A DNA stretch of 64,000 nt from Lacinutrix sp. Bg11-31 (GCF_002831665.1 NZ_CP025118.1:3224001-3288000), one strand, 5' to 3'; shown: positions 16,961 through 26,284, numbered from the stretch's first letter. Notes: generated from the letters alone by a model not told the origin. Numbers and translations: made by a program.

Positions 16961-18262
16961 ATGTTGCGCTGGATTATTCTTGTTTTAATTATTATGGTAT
17001 TAGATTTCTATGCTTTTCAAGCTGTTAGAACGCTTACCAAAAATTATATCATTTATTTAGTCTACTGGTTAGCGAGTGCTTATGTTGTGGGTAATTTTGT
17101 TTATCGCTATTCTAATTTTGTACGAGGTGAAAGCTTTACACATGAGCATGGTTATGCCGTGGCTTTTTTGTTTATGCTTTTTATACCTAAGCTTATTTTA
17201 ATACTCTTTATGTTTGGTGAAGACATTGTGAGAGGAGCTTTAAGTTTAATTAATAAGCTTTCAAAAGCTAGTCCAGAAGACATCGCTTATTCTACTAGTA
17301 GGCGAGGTTTTGTATCTAAAATAGCCTTAGGATTAGCCGCGATACCGTTTACTTCTATTCTTTATGGTGTTTTTAAAGGAAAGTATAATTATAAAGTAAT
17401 TAAACATGCGCTTTATTTTGAAGACTTACCAGCCGCTTTCGATGGTTACACCATTACCCAGATTAGCGATATACATTCAGGAAGTTTGGAGAGTAAAGAG
17501 AAGATTACTTATGGAATAGATTTAATAAATGAACAAGAAAGTGATACCATTTTATTTACTGGAGATTTGGTAAACACTAAGGCTGAAGAAATGAATAATT
17601 GGATTAATGTTTTTGGAAAACTAAAAGCTAAAGACGGAAAATTCGCTGTTATGGGAAATCACGATTATGGTTATTATGCCTACGGAAATGATAAAACCTT
17701 AAATGATGAAAACCAGCGTCAATTTGAAGAAATTCAAGAAAAATTAGGTTTCGATTTAATTATGAACGACAACCGAAGAATAGAACGTAATGGACAGTTT
17801 ATTAATATTCTTGGTGTAGAAAATTGGGGAGCATCGAGACATTTTCCTAAACGCGGAAGCTTAAAAGAAGCAACCAAAACTATAGGAGAAAACGATTTTA
17901 ATATATTAATGTCTCACGATCCATCGCATTTTGATTATGCTGAAATGGAGCTCAATAAAACAGACCAAAATAAGCACGACGTCGTTACAGATGAAACTAA
18001 TGTAATTGATTTCGAAAAACATATTCATTTAACTTTAGCAGGACATACTCATGGAATGCAGTTTGGAATAGAAGTTCCATCGTTGGGTATTAAATGGAGC
18101 CCTGTAAAATACCGTTATCCAAAATGGGCTGGATTATACGAGGTAGCAGGTAAGTTTTTACATGTAAATAGAGGTTTTGGTTATTTAGCATTTCCAGGTC
18201 GTATAGGTATCTGGCCAGAAATTACTGTGATAGAGCTTAAAAAAGGCACGAAAGTTGCCTAA
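16961..18262 (+). CDS. membrane-anchored metallophosphoesterase (YkuE-like)
   Basis: A 433-residue protein. Residues 1-90 hold three hydrophobic segments and a further one lies near 115-130; the calcineurin-like phosphoesterase domain follows with the metal-binding motifs DIHSG (about 170), GDLVN (about 202), GNHDYG (about 231), SHDPSHFD (about 320) and GHTHG (about 363). All five signature blocks are present, so an active two-metal centre is expected. Similar proteins are annotated as UDP-diacylglucosamine hydrolase-like or YkuE-type phosphoesterases, but the substrate is unknown. It is a single gene; a near-consensus -7 element TATATTTA lies about 20 bases upstream of the ATG. Confidence 0.9.
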   Translation: MLRWIILVLIIMVLDFYAFQAVRTLTKNYIIYLVYWLASAYVVGNFVYRYSNFVRGESFTHEHGYAVAFLFMLFIPKLILILFMFGEDIVRGALSLINKLSKASPEDIAYSTSRRGFVSKIALGLAAIPFTSILYGVFKGKYNYKVIKHALYFEDLPAAFDGYTITQISDIHSGSLESKEKITYGIDLINEQESDTILFTGDLVNTKAEEMNNWINVFGKLKAKDGKFAVMGNHDYGYYAYGNDKTLNDENQRQFEEIQEKLGFDLIMNDNRRIERNGQFINILGVENWGASRHFPKRGSLKEATKTIGENDFNILMSHDPSHFDYAEMELNKTDQNKHDVVTDETNVIDFEKHIHLTLAGHTHGMQFGIEVPSLGIKWSPVKYRYPKWAGLYEVAGKFLHVNRGFGYLAFPGRIGIWPEITVIELKKGTKVA

Positions 18263-18513
18263 ACTTCTTTTATATTAAAAGAGTTAAATTTATAAGTTGT
18301 TAAAAAATTGTAGATTTACAATGAACTTGTTTTTGCTTTTTGTTTTAAACCGAAAAGTTTGGCTTTCAAGTTGTAATGAGATTCTGTTTTAAAAACATAG
18401 CATCGTTACGTTTTTAAAAAGGAATAAAATTAGAACTTGAAATGTGAATTTTGTAGGTAAAAAAAAAAGGCAGAATCAAGTTCACAAACCATTTTAAACT
18501 AATACATTAAGAA

Positions 18514-18810
18514 ATGTCAAAATTTGGAGAATTAATCGATGTAGAAATTCCAGTTTTACTAGATTTTTTTACAGAATGGAATGAAGAATCAACAGCTATG
18601 CATCCTGTATTACGAGATGTTGCAGCTGCACTAGGTGATAAAGCTAGAGTTATTAAGATCGACGTGGATAAAAACAAAGAGCTATCTGAAGCTTTACGAG
18701 TTAAAAATTTACCAACTTTAATTATTTATAAAGATGGAGAAATGAAATGGCGACAAAGTGGAGAACAAAATGCAAAGACTTTAATAGCTTTGGTTCAAGA
18801 TTTTGTTTAA
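18514..18810 (+). CDS. thioredoxin-fold protein lacking the CxxC motif
   Basis: A 98-residue single thioredoxin domain. The segment DFFTEWNEESTAMHPVL aligns with the thioredoxin active-site region WCGPCK, but both cysteines are replaced (NEES); there is no cysteine at all in the protein. The cis-proline loop (LPTLIIYKDGE, near residue 68) is kept. It therefore cannot act as a dithiol oxidoreductase and may be a binding or chaperone-like member. The start at 18514 is preceded by 251 bases without a gene. Its stop codon overlaps the stop of the convergent deacetylase gene. I recall close homologues as common in Flavobacteriaceae, so the loss of cysteines is probably ancestral and not a local mutation. 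Confidence 0.85.
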   Translation: MSKFGELIDVEIPVLLDFFTEWNEESTAMHPVLRDVAAALGDKARVIKIDVDKNKELSEALRVKNLPTLIIYKDGEMKWRQSGEQNAKTLIALVQDFV

Positions 18811-19460
18811 ACTGTGATTGCCTTAAAAACATAACCCTTTTTACTAAAATGCTCTAATACTTTTGGAAGCGCATATTTCATATTTCTTGATGCTTTAATA
18901 CTATCATGAAACACTATTATGTTGTTTTTAGTTGAAGCTTTATTAATTACATTTTTTAAGCATTGTTCTTTCGGTATTTTTTGTTCCCAATCGAAAGCGA
19001 CAACACTCCACATAATTATTTTATAACCTAATTGTATTATAGCTTTGCCTTGGCTATTATTTAATTGGCCAAAAGGAGGTCTAAATAAGCTAAGTTTTAC
19101 TTGGCTGCTTTCTAATTTCTTGTTAATTATAGTTTCAGCTTCAGTAACGTTTTCTAAATATTTTTTTGTTGAAGTTTTCCAACCCTTAACATGATCTTGT
19201 GTGTGGTTTCCAATACTATGTCCTTCCTTTAAAACAGCGTGAAATAGTTCAGGGTTTTTGGCTACATTATTTCCAATACAAAAAAAAGTAGCTTTAGCAT
19301 TGTATTGCTTAAGTGTGTTTAGCGTCCACTGGGTGATTTCGGGTGTTGGACCATCATCGAAAGTAAGATATAAAACTTTGTCTTTAGACGAAAAATCCCA
19401 AACATAGTTTGGGAATATTCGTTTTATAAATTGCGGTATTTTAGCAGGAATAAATTGCAT
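18807..19460 (-). CDS. polysaccharide deacetylase family protein (NodB domain)
   Basis: A 217-residue carbohydrate esterase 4 enzyme. The catalytic/metal motif TFDDGPTPE has Asp35-Asp36, the metal histidines are His86 and His90 in GNHTQDH, and FRPPFG is the third signature. It is nearly all catalytic domain, with no clear signal peptide. Such enzymes remove N-acetyl groups from peptidoglycan, chitin-like or surface polysaccharides. The gene begins 2 bases after the stop codon of the DUF2723 gene and is likely co-transcribed with it. Its stop codon shares the TTAA at 18807-18810 with the convergent thioredoxin-like gene. Confidence 0.92.
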   Translation of the reverse strand: MQFIPAKIPQFIKRIFPNYVWDFSSKDKVLYLTFDDGPTPEITQWTLNTLKQYNAKATFFCIGNNVAKNPELFHAVLKEGHSIGNHTQDHVKGWKTSTKKYLENVTEAETIINKKLESSQVKLSLFRPPFGQLNNSQGKAIIQLGYKIIMWSVVAFDWEQKIPKEQCLKNVINKASTKNNIIVFHDSIKASRNMKYALPKVLEHFSKKGYVFKAITV

Positions 19461-19462
19461 GT

Positions 19463-22400
19463 TTACTCTTCTGTTTCTGCTTTAATTGGTTCGATAGTAG
19501 GAATACTACTATCTCTATTGATATCGCGTTCCTCTTTTAGTTGAGGTCTTTCACTTGGAAATATTTTCTCAAATAAGTTTTGGTAATTATCAAAGGTCAT
19601 AAACTCTTTTTCAGCGAAATCTTCATCGTATTTTACTAAAACAACAATAAGAGCTCTATAGCGCTCTATGTCTGTAAAGATTTCTTGTGCATTTTTCATT
19701 TGGTTAGCACGAGATAATTCACTGTAATATGTTAAATTTTCTTGGTATTTTACAGCAACATCTTTAAATAATTGTCTTGCTTTATCTTTAGAGCCAACTT
19801 CGTAGTAACCAATTATGTAAGGTTCTAGTAAAGTATAATATCCAAATTTATCTACTGGCATATTTTCCATAGCAATGTCTGCTATGTTTTCAGCTTTATC
19901 TAATTTCTTTTCTTGAATTAATTTCTCCATTAAACGCGCAAGGTTTCCTCTGTAAGTAATAGAGTTTTTACGAGTTTCTGGATCATGGTAAATGTCGTCA
20001 CTACCACTATTTCCCCAATCCCAAGCTTTAACTTTGTCGTACATAAAATCACTATCTACACGTCCCATATCAAAAGGATTCGCACGATCTGTTGGTGTTT
20101 TTATTGGTACGAGTTTGTAAACCATTCCATCAAGTTGAAGGTAGTCTTTCATCCATATATAATCGTCTTCTCCAAAAGCACCGCCTGTAAAGTAAATAGG
20201 GCGTTTCCAATCGTTATTTCCAACTATGTCTAGCATTAATAAACGTTGTTTGTAAATAGCACTTTCTTCAATTTTAATATCTATAAAATCAACTATAGAA
20301 TCGGCATCCTTTTCCTTAACGATACCATATTTAATAGCGTTTTCTTTATTAACAGGAATACGGATATTTTCTACTGGAAAATAGTTAGTGTTTAGTAATT
20401 GTGAAGGATATTGAGTCACATCTTCATCCTGTAATTGGATAATACGCTTAAATTTTGTTTTAGGATTATCGCTAGAAACAAAATCTAAAAACTCTTTAAT
20501 TAATAAAGTATCGCGACTAAATGTTGGTCTTATTTCGTCGGTTTTAGGATCTTGATAATAGGTACGTTTCATTATATAATCTCGTGTACCATATTTGTAT
20601 TGATCGTGTGTTAATTGCGATGGCACAGGATCACTCTCATAAGCTTTCCGCTTCATTTGGTCTATATACCAATCTGTTTGAAATAAACTAGTATTTACAA
20701 CACGAACATCTGTTCTATAGTTTTCAATTTCTTGAGCATACCATAGTGCAAACGTATCGTTATCTCCAATGGAGAATAGAATGGCGTTTTCACCACAAGA
20801 ATCTAGATATTTTTTAGCCATAGATAAGGCAGTATATTTTCCAGATCTGTCATGGTCATCCCAATTATTTACGGCTAAAACTAAAGGAGCTATTAGTAAG
20901 CATAGTCCAGTAATTGCTAATGGTAATGCGGTGCCTTTTACTTTGTTTTTAAAGAATTCGAAAATACCATAAACACTAAAGCCTATCCAAATAGCAAAAA
21001 CGTAAAACGAACCAACCACTGAGTAGTCACGTTCACGAGGTTCAAAAGGTCTTACGTTGGTGTATACTTGTATCGCGATTCCTGTAAATAGGAAGAATAC
21101 CAAAAGTACCCAAAATGTTTTCTTGTCTTTATTAAATAAGAAAAACAACCCAATTAGTCCTAAAATTAACGGAAGAAAAAAGTAAGTGTTTCTAGCTTTA
21201 TTATTTTTTACGTCGCTTGGTAAATTATCTTGAGACTGACCTAAATGCATCTCATCTACAAAGTCAATACCACTTATCCAATTACCATGATTATTATATT
21301 CACCTTGAATATCGTCTTGTCGTCCTGTGAAATTCCACATAAAATAACGCCAATACATGTAGCCTAATTGGTATTGAAATAAATATGTTGTAGTGCTTAA
21401 AAAAGAAGGTTTTTCAATATCTAAATATTCTTGACCATACTGTTTTAAAAACCTATGGTAGCCTTCGTAATCAACATTTCCTTGGGCAACTTCATTTTTA
21501 AATTGGTTTATAAAAGCGACATCTTTTTGAATACTTGGACTCATAGCGACATTTAACTTATCGCCATAAAGAGACATGAATTCATCATACTCTCGCTCTG
21601 TTAATTGATCTTGTTGGTATTTCTCAATAAAAGCAGCAATTTTTTTATGAGTAAACGGATCAACATTAAATTTCTCCTTTACAGTGTAATCTAGAAAACC
21701 TGAAAATAACATATAGTTTTCTGCATGTTCACCACTCCACATTCTTGGTAAAAGTGCAGCATGATCGTAATTATAATTCTGTACAGCATCTTTGTAATCG
21801 TTAACAATTACATATTTCCCTTGCTCTAAATTTTTTTCGTATTTAGGCTTGTCATCAGTATAAGCATCTTCTTTATTGCCGTTTAGTGAAGCATATTGAT
21901 CTGTAAATAATGGGCCGTAAAACAAGTGTGTTTTTGGGTATTGCTCTAAATTATAGTAAGCTAAAAGCTCTCTAGCACTCGACGGATTATTTTCATTAAT
22001 TACCACATCTGCATTTGCACGAATAGGTAGCATAAGCCAAGAAGAGAAACCAATAACAACAAAAGTTATACATAGAATTCCGGTATTAATATGTCTATAT
22101 CCTTTTTCTTTTGTGTATTTTAAGCTGAAATAAATTGCAGCTACCAATAAAATTCCTGCGATTATTGATCCAGAGTTAAAAGGTAAACCAATAGTGTTAA
22201 CAAAGAAAATTTCCAATACACTAAAGAATCTTAAAATATTTGGAGCTAGTAATTTAAAAATGAATAATAGAACAGCAACCGAAACTACGTTAGCAATTAT
22301 AAAATTTTTAATAGTTACCGTATTGTAATTTTTAAAGTAATAAATTAACCCAATTGCAGGAATGGTTAATAATCCCATAAAGTGTACACCAAAAGAGAGC

Positions 22401-22954
22401 CCAATAATAAATGCAATAAGAATTAACCAACGATTGCCTCTAGGGTTGTGCATATCGAAATCCCAACGTAAAGCGCAGTAAAATAAAATAGCCATTAATA
22501 AAGTTGCCATTGCATACACTTCGGTTTCAACAGCGTTAAACCAAAAAGAGTCTGTAAATGTAAACGTTAAACTACCAACTAAAGCGCTTCCTAGAATAGC
22601 ATAGGATTTAGAGGTGGTAAATTCTTCAGAAGAAATCATTTTTTGAAGCAATAATGAAATACTCCAAAACATAAACAAAATAGTAAATGCACTAGAAACA
22701 GCGCTCAACATATTAAGCATAAGTCCAATGTTTTCTGGAGACATGGCGAATGTTGAGAAAAAGGCACCTAGCATTTGGAATAAAGGAGCTCCTGGTGGAT
22801 GACCAACCTGAAGCTTTGCAGAGGTTAAAATATACTCACCAGCATCCCAATAACTAACTGTTGGTTCTACTGTTAAACTGTAAGTTATTAAAGCAATTAA
22901 AAAAGCGAACCATCCTAAGATATTGTTCCATTTTTTAAAATTTGAAGACGTCAT
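19463..22954 (-). CDS. DUF2723 polytopic membrane protein (putative protein O-mannosyltransferase-like glycosyltransferase)
   Basis: A 1163-residue protein. The first 330 residues contain about nine transmembrane segments with the DUF2723 signature (WDAGEYI near 36, then GHPPGAPLF), the acidic first-loop motif typical of GT-C glycosyltransferases. A second membrane block lies near residues 590-700 and is followed by a large soluble C-terminal region with helical, TPR-like repeats. Family members are ascribed to lipid-linked sugar transfer to proteins in Bacteroidota; the exact reaction here is unknown. The next gene is a polysaccharide deacetylase 2 bases downstream, which supports a role in surface glycan or glycoprotein assembly. 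Confidence 0.88.
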   Translation of the reverse strand: MTSSNFKKWNNILGWFAFLIALITYSLTVEPTVSYWDAGEYILTSAKLQVGHPPGAPLFQMLGAFFSTFAMSPENIGLMLNMLSAVSSAFTILFMFWSISLLLQKMISSEEFTTSKSYAILGSALVGSLTFTFTDSFWFNAVETEVYAMATLLMAILFYCALRWDFDMHNPRGNRWLILIAFIIGLSFGVHFMGLLTIPAIGLIYYFKNYNTVTIKNFIIANVVSVAVLLFIFKLLAPNILRFFSVLEIFFVNTIGLPFNSGSIIAGILLVAAIYFSLKYTKEKGYRHINTGILCITFVVIGFSSWLMLPIRANADVVINENNPSSARELLAYYNLEQYPKTHLFYGPLFTDQYASLNGNKEDAYTDDKPKYEKNLEQGKYVIVNDYKDAVQNYNYDHAALLPRMWSGEHAENYMLFSGFLDYTVKEKFNVDPFTHKKIAAFIEKYQQDQLTEREYDEFMSLYGDKLNVAMSPSIQKDVAFINQFKNEVAQGNVDYEGYHRFLKQYGQEYLDIEKPSFLSTTTYLFQYQLGYMYWRYFMWNFTGRQDDIQGEYNNHGNWISGIDFVDEMHLGQSQDNLPSDVKNNKARNTYFFLPLILGLIGLFFLFNKDKKTFWVLLVFFLFTGIAIQVYTNVRPFEPRERDYSVVGSFYVFAIWIGFSVYGIFEFFKNKVKGTALPLAITGLCLLIAPLVLAVNNWDDHDRSGKYTALSMAKKYLDSCGENAILFSIGDNDTFALWYAQEIENYRTDVRVVNTSLFQTDWYIDQMKRKAYESDPVPSQLTHDQYKYGTRDYIMKRTYYQDPKTDEIRPTFSRDTLLIKEFLDFVSSDNPKTKFKRIIQLQDEDVTQYPSQLLNTNYFPVENIRIPVNKENAIKYGIVKEKDADSIVDFIDIKIEESAIYKQRLLMLDIVGNNDWKRPIYFTGGAFGEDDYIWMKDYLQLDGMVYKLVPIKTPTDRANPFDMGRVDSDFMYDKVKAWDWGNSGSDDIYHDPETRKNSITYRGNLARLMEKLIQEKKLDKAENIADIAMENMPVDKFGYYTLLEPYIIGYYEVGSKDKARQLFKDVAVKYQENLTYYSELSRANQMKNAQEIFTDIERYRALIVVLVKYDEDFAEKEFMTFDNYQNLFEKIFPSERPQLKEERDINRDSSIPTIEPIKAETEE

Positions 22955-23114
22955 ACACGTGATTTGTTTAATTTTAGGCGAATTTACTAATAAATATGAA
23001 AATAGAATGATAAAATTTTCCTAAGAAATTTTAGTAATAATGCTTCATTATTAGTTTGTTAACTATGTTTTAAAAAAAAAGATGAAAAATAAAAATTATT
23101 TTACCTTAAAATAC

Positions 23115-23144
23115 TTGCGCAAATAAAACTTTGTTTTAAATTTG
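23115..23144 (+). promoter_or_regulatory. promoter of tRNA-Gln
   Basis: TTG at 23115-23117 and TAAATTTG at 23137-23144, separated by 19 bases, match the Bacteroidota -33/-7 consensus (TTG, TAnnTTTG). The tRNA starts 19 bases downstream. Confidence 0.7.
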
Positions 23145-23162
23145 CAACCTGTTACAGAATAT

Positions 23163-23235
23163 TGGCCTATGGTGTAACTGGTAACACGTCAGTTTTTGGT
23201 ACTGAAGAGTCTAGGTTCGAGACCTAGTGGGCCAA
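23163..23235 (+). tRNA. tRNA-Gln (anticodon TTG)
   Basis: Seventy-three bases fold into a complete cloverleaf: acceptor TGGCCTA/TGGGCCA, D stem GTGT/ACAC, anticodon stem TCAGT/ACTGA with loop TTTTGGT (anticodon TTG), T stem CTAGG/CCTAG with loop TTCGAGA. The 3' CCA is not encoded. It reads CAA and, by wobble, CAG codons. Confidence 0.97.
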
Positions 23236-23241
23236 CAAAGT

Positions 23242-23270
23242 AATCCTAACGCATTTTATGTGTTAGGATT
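23242..23270 (+). terminator. terminator after tRNA-Gln
   Basis: The inverted repeat AATCCTAAC / GTTAGGATT, extended by a few pairs into the loop, is followed by TTTT. It lies 6 bases after the tRNA. Confidence 0.8.
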
Positions 23271-23415
23271 TTTTGGTTTTAGATGTTTTTTTAACTTGGT
23301 GTTTGTAATTTTTACTGGTGTTTGTTAACAGTAAAAACATAATAGACTCGCTTCCTTAGGTTGTTTTGAAAAGGAGTATTCAGGAGGTTAATAATATTAT
23401 GTTGATATTTTATAA

Positions 23416-24237
23416 TTAAATCTTAAACGTAATAACAGGTCTTTTTGCATGGTTTACAAGGTCTTCACTTAGGCTTCCGTTTAAAAAATGAGCAATACCT
23501 TGCCTTCCATGTGTGCTAATACCTATAAGATCTGCATCAATAATGTGCGAAAAGTTTAGAATACCTTTTTCTACAGTTTCATCATTATATATATTTGTGG
23601 TGTAGTTTGTGAAATTTGTACCTTCAATAAATTCTTGAATTTTCACTTTAGCACGTGCTGTTGTTTTAAAATTAGCAACAGTATTTACCATAAGCAAATG
23701 AATTTTCGCATTAAAAGCTTCAGCTAGTTTTGCAGCTTGTTTATAGGTTTCTCTATTGTCGTTTTCAAAATCTGAAGCAAAAACAAACTCTTCAATATTA
23801 AAATCGTCGTGCTCGTTTTTAATTACTAGAACAGGTTTTTCAGATGTACGCACTATTTTTTCAGCATTAGAGCCAATAAACATTTCTTTAAGTCCGCTAG
23901 AACCATGAGATCCCATAACTATTAAATCGATATCATGAGATTTACAAGTTTCTAAAATTCCTGTAGAAATATCATGAAAATCTACCATTTCTGTTACGGT
24001 AATGTCATTTAAATAGTCTTTAGACATAACATCTTCAAATTGCTTGTGGGCAAGTTTCATAAAGTAAACGGCTTCTGGTAAATCAGCTGGAGCTTCTTTA
24101 CTAATGTGCGTTAAAGGTAAATCTAACATGTGGAGCAAAATAAGCTCACAATTGTGTTTTTTAGACAGCTGTGCAGCTACTTTAATAGCGTTTTCTGCTT
24201 CTGTAGAAAAGTCAGTCGGAACAAGAATTTTTTTCAT
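23416..24237 (-). CDS. tandem universal stress protein (UspA family)
   Basis: A 273-residue protein made of two Usp domains (about 1-140 and 145-273). Both carry the ATP-binding signature G-x2-G-x9-GS: GSHG...GS in the first and STHG...GS in the second. The N-terminus KKILVPTDFS is standard. It is cytoplasmic and expected to respond to starvation or stress. It stands alone between tRNA-Gln and the rimP operon, transcribed away from the latter. The 145 bases between it and the tRNA terminator hold nothing recognisable. Confidence 0.93.
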   Translation of the reverse strand: MKKILVPTDFSTEAENAIKVAAQLSKKHNCELILLHMLDLPLTHISKEAPADLPEAVYFMKLAHKQFEDVMSKDYLNDITVTEMVDFHDISTGILETCKSHDIDLIVMGSHGSSGLKEMFIGSNAEKIVRTSEKPVLVIKNEHDDFNIEEFVFASDFENDNRETYKQAAKLAEAFNAKIHLLMVNTVANFKTTARAKVKIQEFIEGTNFTNYTTNIYNDETVEKGILNFSHIIDADLIGISTHGRQGIAHFLNGSLSEDLVNHAKRPVITFKI

Positions 24238-24473
24238 AATTAGTTGTGTTTAAGAAGTACTTAAATCTAATAAAAAAAAAGGACTTTTAAAAACCTAGAC
24301 TATAATATTTTACAGATTTTAGTTAAAACCTTTGCCTTTAAGGAGGTAATAGGATATTTTATTTTAATGAAATAGAATCGCAGTATACTAGAAAATTTAG
24401 CACATAAAAGCGGTTTTTTTTAGCAAAAGTAAAAGTCTGCTTTAGTTTTCTATGAAAATTAATAAAAACTATG
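24238..24473. other. intergenic region upstream of the rimP operon
   Basis: This AT-rich stretch separates the divergent universal stress gene and the rimP leader. No convincing gene is present: the open frame on the minus strand across 24359-24646 overlaps rimP and has no recognisable protein. Confidence 0.5.
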
Positions 24474-24481
24474 TATATTTG
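24474..24481 (+). promoter_or_regulatory. -7 promoter element of rimP-nusA-infB
   Basis: TATATTTG matches TAnnTTTG exactly and lies 69 bases before the rimP ATG. Transcription would start near 24488, just before the leader hairpin. A -33 TTG is not clear. Confidence 0.6.
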
Positions 24482-24506
24482 CAGCGTTGTAAGAAATAAT
24501 GAATGT

Positions 24507-24532
24507 GAGCGGACGAAAAGTCCGCTCTTTTT
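24507..24532 (+). promoter_or_regulatory. terminator-like leader hairpin before rimP (possible attenuator)
   Basis: A perfect 8-bp GC-rich stem GAGCGGAC / GTCCGCTC with loop GAAAA is followed at once by TTTTT. It lies between the promoter and the start codon, ending 10 bases before the ATG at 24543. It has all features of an intrinsic terminator and would also crowd the ribosome site. The operon encodes NusA, a terminator-modulating factor, which makes feedback attenuation attractive; this is inference. Confidence 0.75.
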
Positions 24533-24542
24533 ATACTTAAAA

Positions 24543-25004
24543 ATGTTTAACACCACAGTAACAGATTTATTGAACGATGCCTTGGAGGAGAGAGCCGATT
24601 TGTATTTAATCGATTTCACTATTTCTGGCGAGCAAGCAATAAACATAATTATCGATGGAGATAATGGTGTGAAAGTAGAAGATTGTATCTTTATTAGTAG
24701 AGCAATCGAGCATAATATAGATAGAGAGGAATATGATTTTTCTTTAGAAGTAGCTTCAGCTGGAGCAGCTGCGCCTTTAACACTGCCAAGACAATTTAAA
24801 AGAAACGTTGGTAGAACGTTAGAAGTAAGAACACAAACCGAAAATATTGAAGCAGAGTTAATAAATGTTTCAGATGAAGGTATAGAGTTGACATGGAAAG
24901 CTAGAGAGCCAAAACCTGTTGGAAAAGGTAAAGTAACGGTTCAGAAAAAAGCAAAAATAGCTTTCAACGATATTGTAGAAGCAAAAGTTGTGATAAAATT
25001 TTAA
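24543..25004 (+). CDS. rimP: ribosome maturation factor RimP
   Basis: A 154-residue RimP needed for maturation of the 30S subunit. The N-terminal half contains LYLIDFTISG and IDGDNGVKVEDC-like strands and SRAIEHNID; the C-terminal SH3-like half has RTLEVRT and FNDIVEAKV. The frame is open upstream to a Met at 24471, but that Met lies at the promoter -7 element and the added residues are not conserved in the family, so the ATG at 24543 is chosen. It is first in the conserved order rimP-nusA-infB, with 12 bases to nusA. Confidence 0.95.
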   Translation: MFNTTVTDLLNDALEERADLYLIDFTISGEQAINIIIDGDNGVKVEDCIFISRAIEHNIDREEYDFSLEVASAGAAAPLTLPRQFKRNVGRTLEVRTQTENIEAELINVSDEGIELTWKAREPKPVGKGKVTVQKKAKIAFNDIVEAKVVIKF

Positions 25005-25016
25005 TTCAGTAGAATA

Positions 25017-26249
25017 ATGGAAAATATAGCGTTAATTGAGTCATTTTCAGAGTTTAAAGACGATAAATTAATCGATCGTGTTACGCTAATGGCAATTTTA
25101 GAGGATGTTTTTAGAAATGCATTAAAGAAGAAGTTTGGTGATGATGATAACTTCGATATTATTATAAATCCAGATAAAGGAGATTTAGAGATTTGGAGAA
25201 ATAGAATTGTAGTTGCAGATGGAGAAGTAGAAGAGCCAAATCAAGAGATTTCTTTAACAGCTGCTAGAAAGATTGAACCAGATTTTGAAGTTGGTGAAGA
25301 TGTTTCGCAAGAGGTTAAGCTTATAGACCTTGGTCGTCGTGCTATTTTAGCATTACGTCAAAATTTAATTTCTAAAATTCACGAACACGATAATACTAAC
25401 ATCTTTAAGCACTTTAAAGAGCTTGAAGGAAGTTTATATACAGCAGAGGTTCATCATATTCGTCACAGAGCAGTTATTTTATTAGATGACGAAGGGAACG
25501 AAATAATATTACCAAAAGACAAGCAGATACCATCAGATTTTTTCCGTAAAGGAGACAATGTAAGAGGTATTATTGATAGCGTTGAGCTTAAAGGTAACAA
25601 GCCTGCGATTATTATGTCGCGTACGTCACCTAAGTTTTTAGAAAAATTATTTGAATCTGAAATACCTGAAGTATTCGATGGTTTAATTACTATTAAAAAC
25701 GTAGTAAGAATTCCAGGAGAAAAGGCTAAAGTAGCTGTAGATTCTTACGATGATAGAATTGATCCTGTTGGAGCTTGTGTTGGTATGAAAGGTTCTAGAA
25801 TTCATGGTATTGTTCGCGAATTAGGAAATGAGAATATAGATGTAATTAACTATACTAGTAACTTGCAATTATACATTACAAGAGCATTAAGCCCAGCACG
25901 TGTAACATCAATAAAAATTGATGAAGAAAATAAACGTGCAGAGGCTATCTTAAAACCAGAAGAGGTAAGTAAAGCTATTGGTCGTGGAGGTCACAATATC
26001 CGTTTAGCTGGGCAACTTACGGGATACGAGATTGATGTATTTAGAGAAGGTGCAGAAGAAGATGTTGAATTAAGAGAATTCACTGATGAAATAGAAGGCT
26101 GGGTAATTAAAGAATTTAGCAAAGCAGGTTTAGATACAGCAAAAAGTATTTTAGAACAAGATGTTGCAGATTTAGTAAAAAGAACAGACTTAGAAGAAGA
26201 AACAATATTAGATGTTATAAGAATTCTTAAGGAAGAATTCGAAGATTAA
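25017..26249 (+). CDS. nusA: transcription termination/antitermination factor NusA
   Basis: A 410-residue NusA: N-terminal RNA polymerase-binding domain (about 1-130), S1 domain (about 135-200) and two KH domains (GACVGMKGSRIHGIVREL near 250-265 and KAIGRGGHNIRLAGQL near 320-335). It ends soon after a helical segment, without the long acidic repeats of gammaproteobacterial NusA. It controls pausing, termination and antitermination. It lies 12 bases after rimP and 35 bases before infB. Confidence 0.96.
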   Translation: MENIALIESFSEFKDDKLIDRVTLMAILEDVFRNALKKKFGDDDNFDIIINPDKGDLEIWRNRIVVADGEVEEPNQEISLTAARKIEPDFEVGEDVSQEVKLIDLGRRAILALRQNLISKIHEHDNTNIFKHFKELEGSLYTAEVHHIRHRAVILLDDEGNEIILPKDKQIPSDFFRKGDNVRGIIDSVELKGNKPAIIMSRTSPKFLEKLFESEIPEVFDGLITIKNVVRIPGEKAKVAVDSYDDRIDPVGACVGMKGSRIHGIVRELGNENIDVINYTSNLQLYITRALSPARVTSIKIDEENKRAEAILKPEEVSKAIGRGGHNIRLAGQLTGYEIDVFREGAEEDVELREFTDEIEGWVIKEFSKAGLDTAKSILEQDVADLVKRTDLEEETILDVIRILKEEFED

Positions 26250-26284
26250 CATATATTTGAGTAAAATTAAGGTAAAGGCAATTT

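Noticed and set aside
18263-18513. Possible riboswitch or small RNA before the thioredoxin-like gene
   Set aside because: Only weak inverted repeats (around TTCAAGTT and AACTTGAA) are seen and no known motif fits.
24471-24542. Upstream in-frame Met of rimP
   Set aside because: The Met lies in the promoter -7 element and the extension would be encoded by the leader hairpin; it does not look like RimP.
24359-24646. Minus-strand open frame of 95 codons opposite rimP
   Set aside because: Overlaps rimP and its leader in antisense and shows no protein features; treated as chance.
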